Shown: positions 20,183 through 30,266 of the stretch, in pieces
Position numbering within the stretch: position 1 is the first letter of the stretch
Layout: the number at the start of each line of letters is the position of its first letter
Source of the DNA: a cyanobacterium endosymbiont of Rhopalodia gibberula
GTDB lineage: Bacteria > Cyanobacteriota > Cyanobacteriia > Cyanobacteriales > Microcystaceae
DNA length: 64,000 nucleotides
Direction of reading: 5' to 3'
Assembly: GCF_003574135.1 (NCBI RefSeq)
Contig: NZ_AP018341.1
Location: 1,364,001-1,428,000, forward strand
Program-made: the position numbers and the translations under genes
Notes under the pieces: generated by a model
Databases searched by the model: none
What the model saw: only the letters and a program-made list of their open reading frames with translations
What the model was told of the DNA's origin: nothing

Positions 20183-20830
20183 CTAATACCCTCACGTCCC
20201 AAAATGAATCTTAATAAATTGCTCAACGTCCATTCTGACACCCTGACCATTATATTTTCAAGAGTGATCTTAATTTATTTGAACTAGAATTTGCAACGGG
20301 TAATGTTTTTCATCTTTTTCTTGAAATTTTAGTTTACTAAACAATAAAAAAAATACTTCAGTAATCAGTCTCAATGTTCTTGAGACTAACATAGATACCT
20401 CTAAGTAGGTAAACTTAAACTTAAATAAGTACAAAATAGAAAAGTGGTTTATAAAAATACTCACTAGATATTAGTCTGCCTAAAAATTTAGCTAGTAGAA
20501 TCATAATAGCAAAAACTATCTAACTTAACTTACGACTCAAAAATTATCTCCAAAATGAGAAATAATGAGAATAAAAACAGAAATATTATATTTACCTGCA
20601 ACAGGACGGAAAATTTTAGAAATTGCAGATTGGCTGAAAATTTTAAAATATAATTAGGAAAACAATTTCTAGATAGATTCTACAAAGAAGAGAATAATTG
20701 TGGAATTTTTTAATCTACCGTTTGTCTGAGAGCTTGTCATTAAGATTTTTGTCTCTCTGTTGAAAATAATCTTGCTATTAAAAGGAAATAGACATATTAA
20801 GGAGTGAGCCGATCTCTCTGACGACGATTT
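20183..20830. other. Gene-free stretch with dispersed repeat
   Basis: Promoter side of glyQ, then AT-rich sequence. The minus-strand open frame at 20270-20464 has no recognisable feature and is probably spurious. Dispersed repeat copy B occupies about 20465-20690. Confidence 0.5.
20465..20690 (+). repeat. Dispersed degenerate repeat, copy B
   Basis: Shares the GATATTAGTCTGCCTA block, the TTACGACTCAAAAATTATCT block and the CAATTTCTAGATAGAT end with copies A (2625-2870) and C (43855-44050). The run AATAAAAACAGAAATATTAT is also echoed near 6500-6530. Identity is too low to delimit exact ends by eye. Confidence 0.45.
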
Positions 20831-21244
20831 CTACAACATACGCTCAAAGCGCAAATTATGTGACTGTTGCTCTAGGCTTAGGCTAATCACCTCTTGATGT
20901 TTTGCTTTAATATCTGCCGCAGAAGCGTTACCTTGTATTATTGTACGTGAATATTGGCTGGTTACTTGTATTTTTTCCTACAATTACTCTATTCAAGGAC
21001 GATATCTTTAACGAACAGAATCAAGTTTGTTTACTTGTTCATTACTGAGGTTAAGTTGTTCCATTAATTTTTCTGGGCTCTTCTGGACTCATCTTCCTAG
21101 GTCATTACGTCTTTGGGTATGCTATTGATGTTGACACTTACAAATAAAATAATATTGTTGTGGAAAAGATTCTATAAAAACGATAACATCATGTAACGGA
21201 AGGGTAAACAAAGATATTATTAATACTCTGCGATTAAATTTCAT
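20831..21244 (-). pseudogene. Relic of a Spy/CpxP-like (LTXXQ) periplasmic protein
   Basis: The minus strand from ATG 21244 gives a signal-peptide-like MKFNRRVLIISLFTLP. After frameshifts it reads EKLMEQLNLSNEQVNKLDSV, a one-frame LTxxQ-type helix, stops at two positions, then NASAADIKAKHQEVISLSLE and QQSHNLRFERML before the stop at 20831. This is the pattern of the Spy/CpxP family of periplasmic chaperones (LTxxQ motifs, all helical, about 140-170 residues). At least three lesions make it non-functional. It follows the sigG relic on the same strand, which matches the common cyanobacterial order of an ECF sigma factor and an envelope-stress protein. Confidence 0.65.
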
Positions 21245-21689
21245 ATTTAAGATCTTCTGAGGTACTTTCAGTGAATTGATAGCTTTACAAATGATAAAGT
21301 TTCTTCTGGAAGTTTATACTGAGATATTAGATTTCAGTATTTCCTAACAACAATCAATTAGAATACAATAGTTTGTAATAGTTTAGACTTGATGTCTTTC
21401 CTAGGGGTTACTGCAAATTTTCTACCATAAAAGTTCCAAATTCGATTATATTTATCCTATTTTTTATTCGGTAAGATAGTTGTAACCAATAATAATCTTT
21501 ATCAAGAGCTGCTAGCGACTACTGTGCTAGTAATAAGCCCAACTTAAAGTCAGACTTTCTAACCTTTAGATTGAGATTATTTAGTAATTTTGTAAATTAA
21601 TTGACTTTCAATAAATGGTTTTTTGGGATAAGTAGAAAACGTTTAAAAAAAAAAGATTACTTTTAGATGTTTATAGAAAAATTTTTACA
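21245..21689. other. Spacer between the spy-like and sigG relics
   Basis: About 445 bp with no readable protein. In free-living relatives an anti-sigma factor often follows the ECF sigma gene; this may be its unrecognisable remains, but the sequence does not show it. Confidence 0.4.
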
Positions 21690-22225
21690 TTATAATTTTA
21701 CTTGTTTATAAAAACACTTACGGACTTGATTACGATCATAAAATAAATGAGATTTTACGGTTTCCATAGATAACTTTAAGATATTCACAATCTCTTTTTG
21801 GGAGACATTTTCTAAGTCATGTAATGATAAAACAACATAATGTTCTAAGCTAAGGGTTTGCAATCATTGTTAAGCTAAATATCAATAATGTATCCGCATT
21901 AAGTCAGAAGTATCTGATGACAGAGAAATGGTCATATTTAAGGCTGTGCTATTTTCAGTTAAAGAGAGACTTTAAGCTAACTTCCGTCTTTTATCAGTAG
22001 CCACGTTTTAGGCAATTCCGTGCAGCTAGGTAGAACAGTAATTAAGGTTGCGTAGTCGAAGTAATGTTTTCTAAACTCGGAGAAAGACTTTCTATACTAA
22101 GTCATCAGACATTTCACGTCCACACAATGTTGATAGCGCCAGTACAGTTGTCGGAATAAGATAGAATTGCCTTGCCGACACTGCAGTACTATGTCTTTTT
22201 CTTTTATATAAAGTTTGGTTGTCTG
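21690..22225 (-). pseudogene. sigG: Relic of an ECF sigma factor (SigG type)
   Basis: Pieces of a group-4 sigma factor read in order on the minus strand. Region 2 gives DIVLQCRQGNSILFRQLYWR and, in another frame, STLCGREMSDDLV, KVFLRV and TLLRLRNLNYCST with in-frame stops where Gln, Trp or Arg codons are expected, then GIA.NVATDKRRK. Region 4 is long and clean: LEHYVVLSLHDLENVSQKEI, VNILKLSMETVKSHLF, RNQVRKCFYKQVKL, then the stop at 21690. Several frameshifts and stops rule out function. SigG-type factors direct envelope and stress responses; their loss fits life in a stable host compartment. The 5' end is not clear. Confidence 0.75.
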
Positions 22226-22900
22226 CCAAGATAATTGTGCTTGATTTCACCGGTCAATTCACTTGTTTAGACTGGGGAGTTATTTCAAAGTTCAATTAAT
22301 GACGAAGAACAATGAATCTCTAGCCAGCTGTCTAAAAGCTGTCATTGAAATGTCATATCTATGTAGTTGTACATACAACTATCTAATTTATTTTGGAGAG
22401 AAAAAGATGAATCAATAAGGGATAAACTGATGGAAGGAGATTAGTCAAGAAGTTTTGAACAATACCTTATCTAAAAAGTCTCTCTTACTTTAATTTACTG
22501 CAAATTTGATTGCGGTTCTGTTGACTATCATAACTGTTCTTTGTTAGAAACTTTCTATAAACAAAAGATTAAGAAGAATTGACTTAATTAATTGTTTTTA
22601 TCGCAAGTGTAAACTAATATTAAATCACACTGTAACGTACCGAGCCCAATTAATCTTAAATTGTCTTGGATTCTTTGTTGGACTCTATATTAGCTACTAT
22701 TTTACTAAAATTTCTCAAAACAACAGTTTATTAAAAAGAATTTCTTATAAGATAGTGACTCCTTGACATATAAATTTCGAGATTAGTAAAAAACATATAT
22801 TGATGGTGTGAGCAGTCAGTAATTTAGAAAATTGACCTGTAATTTGATCGAAAATCAAATTTTCTCTTTACCTTTATAAGAGAACTATTTAAGATCAAAA
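22226..22900. other. Gene-free stretch upstream of the sigG relic
   Basis: No recognisable coding sequence on either strand. Part of the 5' end of the sigma-factor relic may extend to about 22300. Confidence 0.5.
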
Positions 22901-24031
22901 TTATTGATTAGCCATTAGCAAGCGAGAGGCTAAAAATCTATCCATCCACATTTCTAAATAAGCGCGATTTACTTTTTTTTCCTCAAATTTGGTTGTATTT
23001 AAAGAATAAGGAGCTAATTCTTTAATGGCGGCTGTCATTACACAAAACATAGATTTTTGAAAAGTATGACAAATTTTCACTAATAAGTCATCTTCTTGAC
23101 GAATACTGTTTTGGTAAAATTGATAAAGGTAGTTTGGTAAATAATGTTTTATATCCTGCATCAGTAAGGTAGGTGGAATTCCTGCACATCCTACAGAGAG
23201 AGGATCAGCGTATAAGGCACCATAAGTAAATAAATCCTGTTCTTGAGGAATTTGATAAGCTTGAGCGTTGTAAGAAATAGTTCCTAAGAAGGGAGTTCCT
23301 CTAAAGAAAATTGACTCTATATAAGGAACTGCTGTGTCAGGCAAGAAGGTTAATCCAACAGATTTAGGGATGATATCGTAGCCTTTATTAAAAATAATAA
23401 CTCGATAAGCAATCGGTTTGTTAGCATTTTTAACTAGCCCATCTGAAATGTGTTTAACTACTTGTGAAATTGATTTAATTTCTTCTCTATCATAACGATC
23501 AGAAAGAGACAAAAATATATCAGCCATTACTCGCCAAAATTGTCCTAAACCACTATAGTAGGACATCATTCTTATTTGTTCAGGCAAAAATTCAGGAAAA
23601 ATCTTATCTAAAGTTAACATTAAAAAATTATTTTTAAACTTAAATTTAATAATCTGTTTAACAGCCTCTTTAAACTCTGGGGTATCTAAGTATCTATCTA
23701 GTCCCCCTCCTCCATGCCACATCATGGACTTCATACAATATTCAGCATACTCAAAATTAATACGGTCATGACTCCAATGGTTCAATAATTTCTGGAAAGA
23801 AACCTCACCATTGAAATATTTAAAGAAAGGGAATATTATTAAGAATTGATTTTCAGCAATATAAATTAAATTACGGGAATAAGCATCTAATATCATTCCA
23901 TAACTTTTTAAAATACCTACTACTTCAAGAACATTGTTAGACGAGTTTTTGAGAAGTGCTTCCCCTTGTTCTAAACGATAGATGTACTCAGCAAGAGGAT
24001 GGCAAGAAGGTTTCAGTTGGATAGTAACCAT
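22901..24031 (-). CDS. CO2 hydration protein (ChpX/ChpY, CupA/CupB family)
   Basis: 376 residues of the cyanobacterial CO2 hydration protein that joins specialised NDH-1 complexes and converts CO2 to bicarbonate in the carbon-concentrating mechanism. Recognised segments: SCHPLAEYIYRLEQGEALL (9-27), a conserved FPFFKYF (about 66-72), HWSHDRINFEYAEYCM, MMWHGGGGLDRYLDT, QIRMMSYYSGLGQFWRVMAD, IIPKSVGLTFLPDTAVPYIE, RGTPFLGTISYNAQA and GCAGIPPTLLMQDI. From memory of the family, roughly 50 residues usually lie between FFKYF and the HDRIN segment; here they are nearly adjacent, so an in-frame deletion is possible. ATG start, divergent from trmH. Confidence 0.85.
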   Translation of the reverse strand: MVTIQLKPSCHPLAEYIYRLEQGEALLKNSSNNVLEVVGILKSYGMILDAYSRNLIYIAENQFLIIFPFFKYFNGEVSFQKLLNHWSHDRINFEYAEYCMKSMMWHGGGGLDRYLDTPEFKEAVKQIIKFKFKNNFLMLTLDKIFPEFLPEQIRMMSYYSGLGQFWRVMADIFLSLSDRYDREEIKSISQVVKHISDGLVKNANKPIAYRVIIFNKGYDIIPKSVGLTFLPDTAVPYIESIFFRGTPFLGTISYNAQAYQIPQEQDLFTYGALYADPLSVGCAGIPPTLLMQDIKHYLPNYLYQFYQNSIRQEDDLLVKICHTFQKSMFCVMTAAIKELAPYSLNTTKFEEKKVNRAYLEMWMDRFLASRLLMANQ

Positions 24032-24170
24032 AGTATATTTATTAAATTTTTGTTGAGCGTTTAATTTGATGGTCGCAGAAAAGTGATCGCCTTCTATCGT
24101 TCTACACGAAGGAATTTAGATGCCCCACCTTGTGTGTTAATTTATCAAAACTGATTGTGCGCATTGCTAT

Positions 24171-24842
24171 ATGATAGGAAGTGTGATTCCTAAACGTTAC
24201 CATCGATTAAAACAAGTTTTAGACAGACGGCAACCGGATTTGACCGTCCTAACTGAGGATGTCCATAAACCTCATAATTTATCCGCCATTATACGCACTT
24301 GCGACGCTGTAGGAATCTTCGAAGTTCATAGTGTTAATGTCACAGCAGAATTACCTACTTTTTCTCAGGTATCTCAGGGCAGCGAAAAATGGGTTTTTCT
24401 GAATACTCATCCTGATATCAAAACAGCAATAAATTACCTTAAACACCGAAAATTTAAGGTCTATGCGGCTCACTTTAGTTCTGAATCCTTAGACTATCGT
24501 CAGATAGATTATACTCAACCTAGTGCCATTATTTTCGGGGCAGAAAAATGGGGAGTCACTGAAGAGGCGGCTCAGTTAGCCGATGAACATATTGTTATTC
24601 CCATGTTGGGAATGGTACAATCCCTCAATGTGTCTGTAGCTGCTGCAGTGATTTTATTTGAAGCGCAACGTCAACGGTTAGCAGCACAAACATATAATCA
24701 TACTCGCCTAGATTCTAAGATATATAATCAAGTTTTATTTGAATGGGGTTATCCTGAAATAGCACGAGTTTACCGCCAACAAGGAAAATCTTATCCTACC
24801 TTGGGGGAGAATGGAGAAATAAAAGAAGGCTTTTATAAGTAG
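24171..24842 (+). CDS. trmH: tRNA (guanosine-2'-O-)-methyltransferase
   Basis: 223-residue SPOUT methyltransferase that methylates the 2'-OH of G18 in tRNA D-loops. Motif 1 LTEDVHKPHNLSAIIRTCDA (about 23-42) includes the Asn-x-x-Ala-x-x-Arg core; motif 2 IIFGAEKWGVTEEA (about 119-132) and motif 3 IPMLGMVQSLNVSVAAAVIL form the trefoil-knot SAM site. The C-terminal helical tail (VLFEWGYPEIARVYRQQGK) is typical of TrmH. ATG start. It is divergent from the CO2 hydration gene with about 140 bp between starts, so promoters for both lie in 24032-24170. No lesion visible. Confidence 0.93.
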   Translation: MIGSVIPKRYHRLKQVLDRRQPDLTVLTEDVHKPHNLSAIIRTCDAVGIFEVHSVNVTAELPTFSQVSQGSEKWVFLNTHPDIKTAINYLKHRKFKVYAAHFSSESLDYRQIDYTQPSAIIFGAEKWGVTEEAAQLADEHIVIPMLGMVQSLNVSVAAAVILFEAQRQRLAAQTYNHTRLDSKIYNQVLFEWGYPEIARVYRQQGKSYPTLGENGEIKEGFYK

Positions 24843-25250
24843 TTAAACATCAACTAACGATCCTATTTTAGGAACTATTAAGGAGGTAGGTAAACTGTCA
24901 AATCATACTGATAAAGTCAAAAAATTTTATCAAATAATAGTCTTAAACAAAACTAAAAACTAATATATAATTCAGTTGGCGTAAATTTGATACTAATTTT
25001 TCACCTAGTTGAATAATATTTAGATTTTTCTGTTTAGTTTTAACTCAGTCAACTTCTTTAGTTGTTCAGTTGTTAACAAGAAGTTTCTTCACTTCTAAAC
25101 TATTTTGTTCTGAGCAGAATTCTATATAAATAATATGAACTGTCGCCAATTTGTCTCTTTTTGTTTTTTGCCATTCATTTTTAACTATTGTAAATAAGAA
25201 TATAATTATCACTATTAATTTATAATAATGAAAGGTTGAGTTATATTTTT
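24843..25250. other. Gene-free stretch
   Basis: AT-rich sequence between trmH and the selD relic. Nothing recognised on either strand. Confidence 0.5.
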
Positions 25251-27403
25251 TTATAAAACTTTACCGATAATGCGTCTGTATTTAAATACTGACTGAATCA
25301 GTTTTAATAAGCATTTATCAGCTTTATTTGAAGGAATTTAGGCAGGCAGTCCCCCAGAAGTTTGAGGATAAAATAGTAGTGTAAATTTATTTTTTCGTTT
25401 AACTTTTTCCCGATTAAGAATATAATTGCTTGCCTGTAAATTCTGAGGGTATAAAGAGCTAGTAATTCCCTGTTTTGTTGTTTGTATTGATCCTTCTAAG
25501 ATAACAATGTCTTCTAACTCTAGACTAGCCGATATTTTAGAAGCCTTAATCATCTCTACTAGGTGTCCTAGTAATCCAAACCCAGTTATATTCGTACATG
25601 CTGTCGCTTTAAATTCTAAAAAGATCTTTGCTGCTTGTTGATTTGATAGTAATATGGATTTGACAGCGTTATCGATCCATCTTCTTTTAGCTTGATAATT
25701 CATATCAGCTGCAAATAAAGTTCCCGTTCCAATTCCTTTAGTTAAAATCAGTTTATCTTCTGAATTTATCCCACTTTCCTTTAAAAAATTATTTGAAGAA
25801 ATGAAACCATTACAGGATAATCCCAGTGCTAATTATAAGGATTCTATCGTATGACCACCAATTAAGGAAATCTGAGATTCATTTAAGATTCTAATAACTC
25901 CAGAAAGAAATTGATATAGGGTTTTTTCTAGTTTCTTTTCTAACCCATAAGGAAGAGTAACTATTGCTAAAACACTATGAGGAGTTGCGCCCATAGCAAA
26001 GATATCACTTAAACAAGTGATGAGCAGTAATTTGTCCAAATATAAAAAGATCGTTAATTATACTTGGAAAAAATCAACAGTTTGTACTAATAAATTTTGA
26101 TTTTTTAAAATTATTATTGCTGCATCATCAGGATTATTTAGTCCAACTAAAATATTGTTATTTTGCTTGATTTCCAAGCGATTTAAAATTTTTTCTAAAA
26201 TATAACTCCCTACTTTTAATCCACAGCCAGCACAATGCATCAAATTATTTGTTTTTAAATATAAACTATCAATGGTAGTGAGTCGTTTTTTATTCATTGA
26301 AGTAAATTTTTTAAATTGTTGCATAAATTGTCGATCAATATCATCTTTCCAATGCCATAAAATAGAAGATTTCCAGCCCAAATAACCCCAAGATACTATT
26401 GCTTTCTTATCTCCTGTTCCAATTAAATTTAAAAAATACTTTTTAAGTTGATAAGATAATAAAGGTTTTTCTAAAATAATTTTTTGTAAGTTTTTAAATA
26501 AAGGCTTTCTTTGTCAAACTGCAAAAACCCCCGCTTTAGGACAGGAAGTGTTTTGAATTGTAGCAATATCACCAGCTGCAAAAATATTAATATTGGAAAT
26601 AGATTGTAAGTTATTATTAACTAATATAAATTCCCTATTATCAGTTTTTAATCCACAATCTGTTATCCAACTAGGTGCTGATGCTTGAGTTACCCAGAAA
26701 ATAAAATCACAGTCAACAGCTAAACCTGTATCACAACAAACTTGATAACTATTAGAATTATTAGATGTTATTTTTATTACTTTTTTATTGAAAAATAGTT
26801 GTATTTATATTGTTTACAAGCTAAATTTTTAGCTTTTTTTAACCCAATAATTATGATTAATCAGTAAAGTTTTTTCTTGATTCAATAGATTAATTTTTAT
26901 ATTATATAAAGGCTGATTAAATTTTTTAAAAATTCTAATTAAACGACTATGTATATTTAAGGCTAATTCAACTCATCCTGAGCCTCAGCAACAATACCTA
27001 TAGAATATTGTTGCTGAGGCTCATTAATAACTATTTTAATTAATGTATTCCAAACTGTTAAAAATCTGGAAATAGGTTTAACAATAATTGCATATTGAGA
27101 AGCACCAGAAATATTAACTGTTTCTGGAGTACTTCCAATATCAATAGATAGATAATTAAAGTATACTGGAGAATGATTAGCACAAATTACTTTGTTATTA
27201 ATTAGATCTAAATTAATTGCTCTATCAAGATAAAGTTGAGCTTGAAAAAATCGAGCAAGACGACGCATATCAATATAAGTTTCATTAAAACTGTAAACAC
27301 CAGCTACATGACCTGGTAACATTTTTGAATAAGGAGTGTGGGAGATATCTGTAATTAAAGTGAATCGTACTCCGGGAATTGGATTCGGTTTTGATTGCAT
27401 CAT
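25251..27403 (-). pseudogene. selD: Broken two-domain FAD oxidoreductase / selenide, water dikinase
   Basis: Cyanobacterial SelD is often fused behind an NADH-dehydrogenase-like FAD domain, and both parts can be followed here in several frames. N-part (27403-26963): GVRFTLITDISHTPYSKMLP, HVAGVYSFNETYIDMRRLAR, YLSIDIGSTPETVNISGASQ; the frame breaks exactly at the glycine-rich loop. It resumes one frame over as VELALNIHSRLIRIF. Middle: SWITDCGLKTDNRE and IFAAGDIATIQNT.CPKAGVFAV. SelD part: HCAGCGLKVGSYILE, LVGLNNPDDAAI, TVDFFQ, CLSDIFAMGATPHSVLAIV, SLIGGHTIES, ACTNITGFGLLGHLVEM and LFYPQTSGGL. A stop after GGLPA is followed by 34 more readable codons ending GKVL at 25251. The usual first 20 or so residues (the dinucleotide-binding start) are missing. 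At least five lesions; selenophosphate synthesis is lost from this locus. Confidence 0.9.
26980..27022. repeat. Perfect 17-bp inverted repeat at the selD-fusion frameshift
   Basis: GAGCCTCAGCAACAATA (26980-26996) and its exact complement (27006-27022) flank a 9-base loop. On the minus strand the first-read arm encodes EPQQQY and the second encodes IVAEAQ, where the family has a glycine-rich IVGGGAGG loop. The second arm therefore replaces conserved coding sequence with a mirror of the sequence just before it, and the reading frame is lost at that point. Confidence 0.85.
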
Positions 27404-28050
27404 TTTGTTTTATAGAAAACTTAATCTACAGAAAAAATTTTATTGGCTGTATTTATCCAAATAATCTCATTTTTTCCCTAAAAGACAATATCTAGTATTT
27501 ATTAAATATCAAGTCAGTAAGTATAAATAATTATAAAATATAAACATAGTTTAAAAAGGTAAATTACTGGTTTCTAGCCTATATAAAAATTTAGATTATA
27601 TAATTATAATAGGAGAAATTTTCAAAGTATAATCACAATATAAAAAAATTTTTAAAACTTAAATAAAAACAAAAATATTACACTTGAATCTGAGGAAATA
27701 AAAAGTAATAAAAATATTAAATTAAGCGATACTTTAAAAGTATTTTTTAGATAGAAAATTTAAATAAAAAAATAATTATAATTATCTCCAACAAGGAAAA
27801 CAAAAAAACTTGTAATAATTAATAATTATCGAAATTTTCTTAAAAGGATATAAAATTCAAATTGACTTTTATTAAAAATAATTAAATTAAAAATATATAG
27901 ATAAATTGTTTTTTGTCTATATATTGCAGTAAAATATACTTGTATAAAAGTCGAAATATAAAAATTAGTTTCTCATAGTTAAAAATACAAAAATACTAAA
28001 TATAACAAAAATATATAAACTAAATCAAAGGTCTAATTGTAATTAGAGCA
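27404..28050. other. Gene-free AT-rich stretch
   Basis: No recognisable gene. The missing N-terminus of the FAD-oxidoreductase domain would be expected just above 27403 but I cannot find it. Confidence 0.5.
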
Positions 28051-28227
28051 GTGATTAGACTAAAGAAGAATATTTTTTTATCAACTTATACTCCAGAAGT
28101 CAATTTAATAAAGGGAAAACAGTATATAATAGAAACTTATGAAATTGCTGTAAAGATATTTAAAAAAGCATATAATTTAAATGATATATTTAAACGAGAT
28201 GATATAAGTAAAACTCTAATCATTTAA
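28051..28227 (+). CDS. Possible 58-residue protein
   Basis: Starting at a GTG, 58 codons are open in an otherwise stop-rich region and end at 28227. The composition is protein-like: LKKNIFLSTYTPEVNLIKGK then IIETYEIAVKIFKKAY and FKRDDISKTLII. A hairpin with a T-run follows at 28263-28295, as expected for a transcribed unit. No good ribosome binding site or ATG is present, and I do not recognise the sequence. It may be a small unknown protein or the surviving end of a larger lost gene. Confidence 0.3.
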   Translation: MIRLKKNIFLSTYTPEVNLIKGKQYIIETYEIAVKIFKKAYNLNDIFKRDDISKTLII

Positions 28228-28262
28228 ATATATATATATAAAATGATTTATTTTTTTGACGT

Positions 28263-28295
28263 TTATTTAAGTCTACTTAAATAAGTAGTTTTTTT
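28263..28295 (+). terminator. Hairpin with T-run
   Basis: TTATTTAAGT and ACTTAAATAA pair over ten bases with a two-base loop, then AGTAG and a run of T. It is 35 bp past the end of the possible small protein and pairs well, though it is AT-rich. Confidence 0.5.
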
Positions 28296-28373
28296 ATAAA
28301 AAGTTTTATAATAGTGAGTTATATTTTACATATAAATTATATAGTTCTTAAAAGAATTTTAGAAAGTCATTGT

Positions 28374-28832
28374 TTACAAAACATATTGTAATTTAATTTT
28401 AATATTGATGTTTTTACCAACTACCAGAATAGCTGACTCACCAAATTTAGGAGGACCGTTTTTAATTATTGGATTACTAGAAAATCCAAATTTTTCTGTA
28501 GGAATTCCCAGAAAATTACGATTGAGTTCACCATCTTCATTATGGTCTAAAAAAACTGCCACAGCATAGATTTTTGGAGGTAAATTATTGAATTTCACTC
28601 GCATAGGATTATCGGTGATTTTTATACATTCACTTTCAATTGCATCTTTCTTACTATCCGGAAAACCTCGACTACTTGAAAATAAACTGAAACAAAGCTG
28701 TCCGCGACGTTCTTCCAATCCAGCGATTTCAATTGTGAGATCACTCATTAAATTGGCATTCACAGAGCCGGAAATACCTAAAATTCCCACTAAAAATACT
28801 AAGCTAGCACTTATTTGAGATCTACACTTCAT
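28374..28832 (-). CDS. DUF2141 secreted protein
   Basis: 152 residues with a signal peptide (hydrophobic about 10-22, cleavage near SVNAN) and a DUF2141 domain: LTIEIAGLEERRGQLCFSLF, GFPDSKKDAI, FNNLPPKIYAVAVFLDHNED (the YA.A..HD.N.(D/N)G.LD type loop) and FLGIPTEKFGFSNN-like segment before INIKIKLQYVL. DUF2141 proteins are exported beta-rich proteins of unknown function, often in envelope contexts. The loop DHNEDGELNRN looks like a calcium-binding turn, but that is inference. ATG at 28832. It is isolated, with 1 kb of empty sequence upstream. No damage visible. Confidence 0.75.
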   Translation of the reverse strand: MKCRSQISASLVFLVGILGISGSVNANLMSDLTIEIAGLEERRGQLCFSLFSSSRGFPDSKKDAIESECIKITDNPMRVKFNNLPPKIYAVAVFLDHNEDGELNRNFLGIPTEKFGFSSNPIIKNGPPKFGESAILVVGKNINIKIKLQYVL

Positions 28833-29917
28833 TATGGTTTCCTCTAAAAAAATATTTTTTATTTAATCTAAATACAATCGTTAATTATGACCTTCTAAGG
28901 AGTCGTCTAAGAGAGTAATTTTGTTGCAAAAGTTTATCTCGATTTTGGCATCAATAATCTCTTAGCTTAGAACCTCACTAAATATAACATTCTTGTCAAA
29001 ATTATTAGTTTTTTATTAAATAAAAATAATTTCTCTATTACTAGAATTTTTAAAAATGGTAATTCACTTCTATTAACAGAGGTATATCATACACTATATA
29101 AATATTTTTACTGATCTAATAAAAATTGATTAAAAAGTTTTACTTAATCTTTTAATCAACTTAATAAAATAACATAATGCGTTTTTAGCAAAAGTAGTCA
29201 ATTTTTAAATTAAACTAAATATATCAATATAACTAATATTTTATTCATTTTCTATACATATTTTTTGACTGTTTTTTTTAAAAAACAGTGAGAATGATAA
29301 GAAAAGTTATGATAAAATGTAGGCTTATAATAAGACATCTTATTTTATAAATTTGATTAACAGTATTTTTTTACATAGTCTGATCATATTTTTGTATGTT
29401 ACAATCAACAGATATTTAACTTAAATTAATATAATTAATATAAGTTCTAAGAACTATTGGTTATATAGGATGTTAATGAAGATTGATTAAAAAAGATCTT
29501 TTATAAAATTTGATAACTGCCACGATTGAATTTTTTAAATAAACAGAATAATTTTTTCTTTTATAGAAAAAAATAAATGTAGTTAATTTGTTTAGTTCAT
29601 GAATAATAATTTCTCTTCTGTATTAGCTGTAATAAAAAACAATAAGTAAAATTCATAATTATTACTTTATCAAACTTTGTTATTATCCTCAAAATTTGAA
29701 TTTTATCACCTTTAAGAAGAAAAAACATCTTCAGCTATTAGTTAATATCTAATCAATTTCGGTATAGAATAGTTAAGCTAAGACTTTTTAAATAGCAGAA
29801 ACTAATTACTAGTAGATAAAATCACAATTATTGTGGTGAACTAGTTGCCAACTAGCTTAACATTCTTCCTAAAATTAGAGATAATCAACATTCAACCTTA
29901 TGTAGAGATATATAAAA
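28833..29917. other. Gene-free AT-rich stretch
   Basis: No gene recognised. A small hairpin (ACTGTTTTTT with AAAAAACAGT, 29268-29289) is the only structure noted. Confidence 0.5.
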
Positions 29918-30014
29918 GAAAACTCTCGGGAGTCTTGCCATGTTTCGACCCCAAGAGCTTTTGTCTTTCATTCTTACTCCTCACACATATTCGTCTTGAC
30001 ACAAGTTTCTTTTA
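29918..30014 (+). ncRNA. yfr1: Candidate Yfr1 small RNA
   Basis: Contains the exact 11-base ACTCCTCACAC (29976-29986), the conserved unpaired core of the cyanobacterial sRNA Yfr1. The core is preceded by hairpin-forming sequence (ACTC-TCGG-GAGT near 29924-29935 and TCTTG...CAAGA near 29934-29956) and followed by a short CTTG-ACA-CAAG stem and TTTCTTTT, which is the Yfr1 order of stem, single-stranded core, terminator stem. A TATATAAA box lies just upstream near 29910. Yfr1 pairs with mRNAs of outer-membrane porins. The 3' stem is weak (4 bp), so I am not certain that it is still functional. Confidence 0.55.
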
Positions 30015-30266
30015 AAAGTTCCTATAAAAATGACAGTTTTTGTATTGTTACTGTTGAATAAATAACATTCATAACCAAAACCGTTTTGTTCTGATCGCAT
30101 TTAGCCATAATTAAACCTTGCCTTTTTACGTAAAACATAAATATTTATCAATCTGTTTATAATCGATAATCTATTCTGATGTCATAATTTAGATATGGCA
30201 ATATAAATCTATGATTTGAAATTTCATAACAGTTATTATCCATGCACTACATCAACTAGTACTTCG

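Noticed and set aside
20270-20464. Minus-strand 64-codon open frame
   Set aside because: No recognisable feature; region is AT-rich and next to a degenerate repeat.
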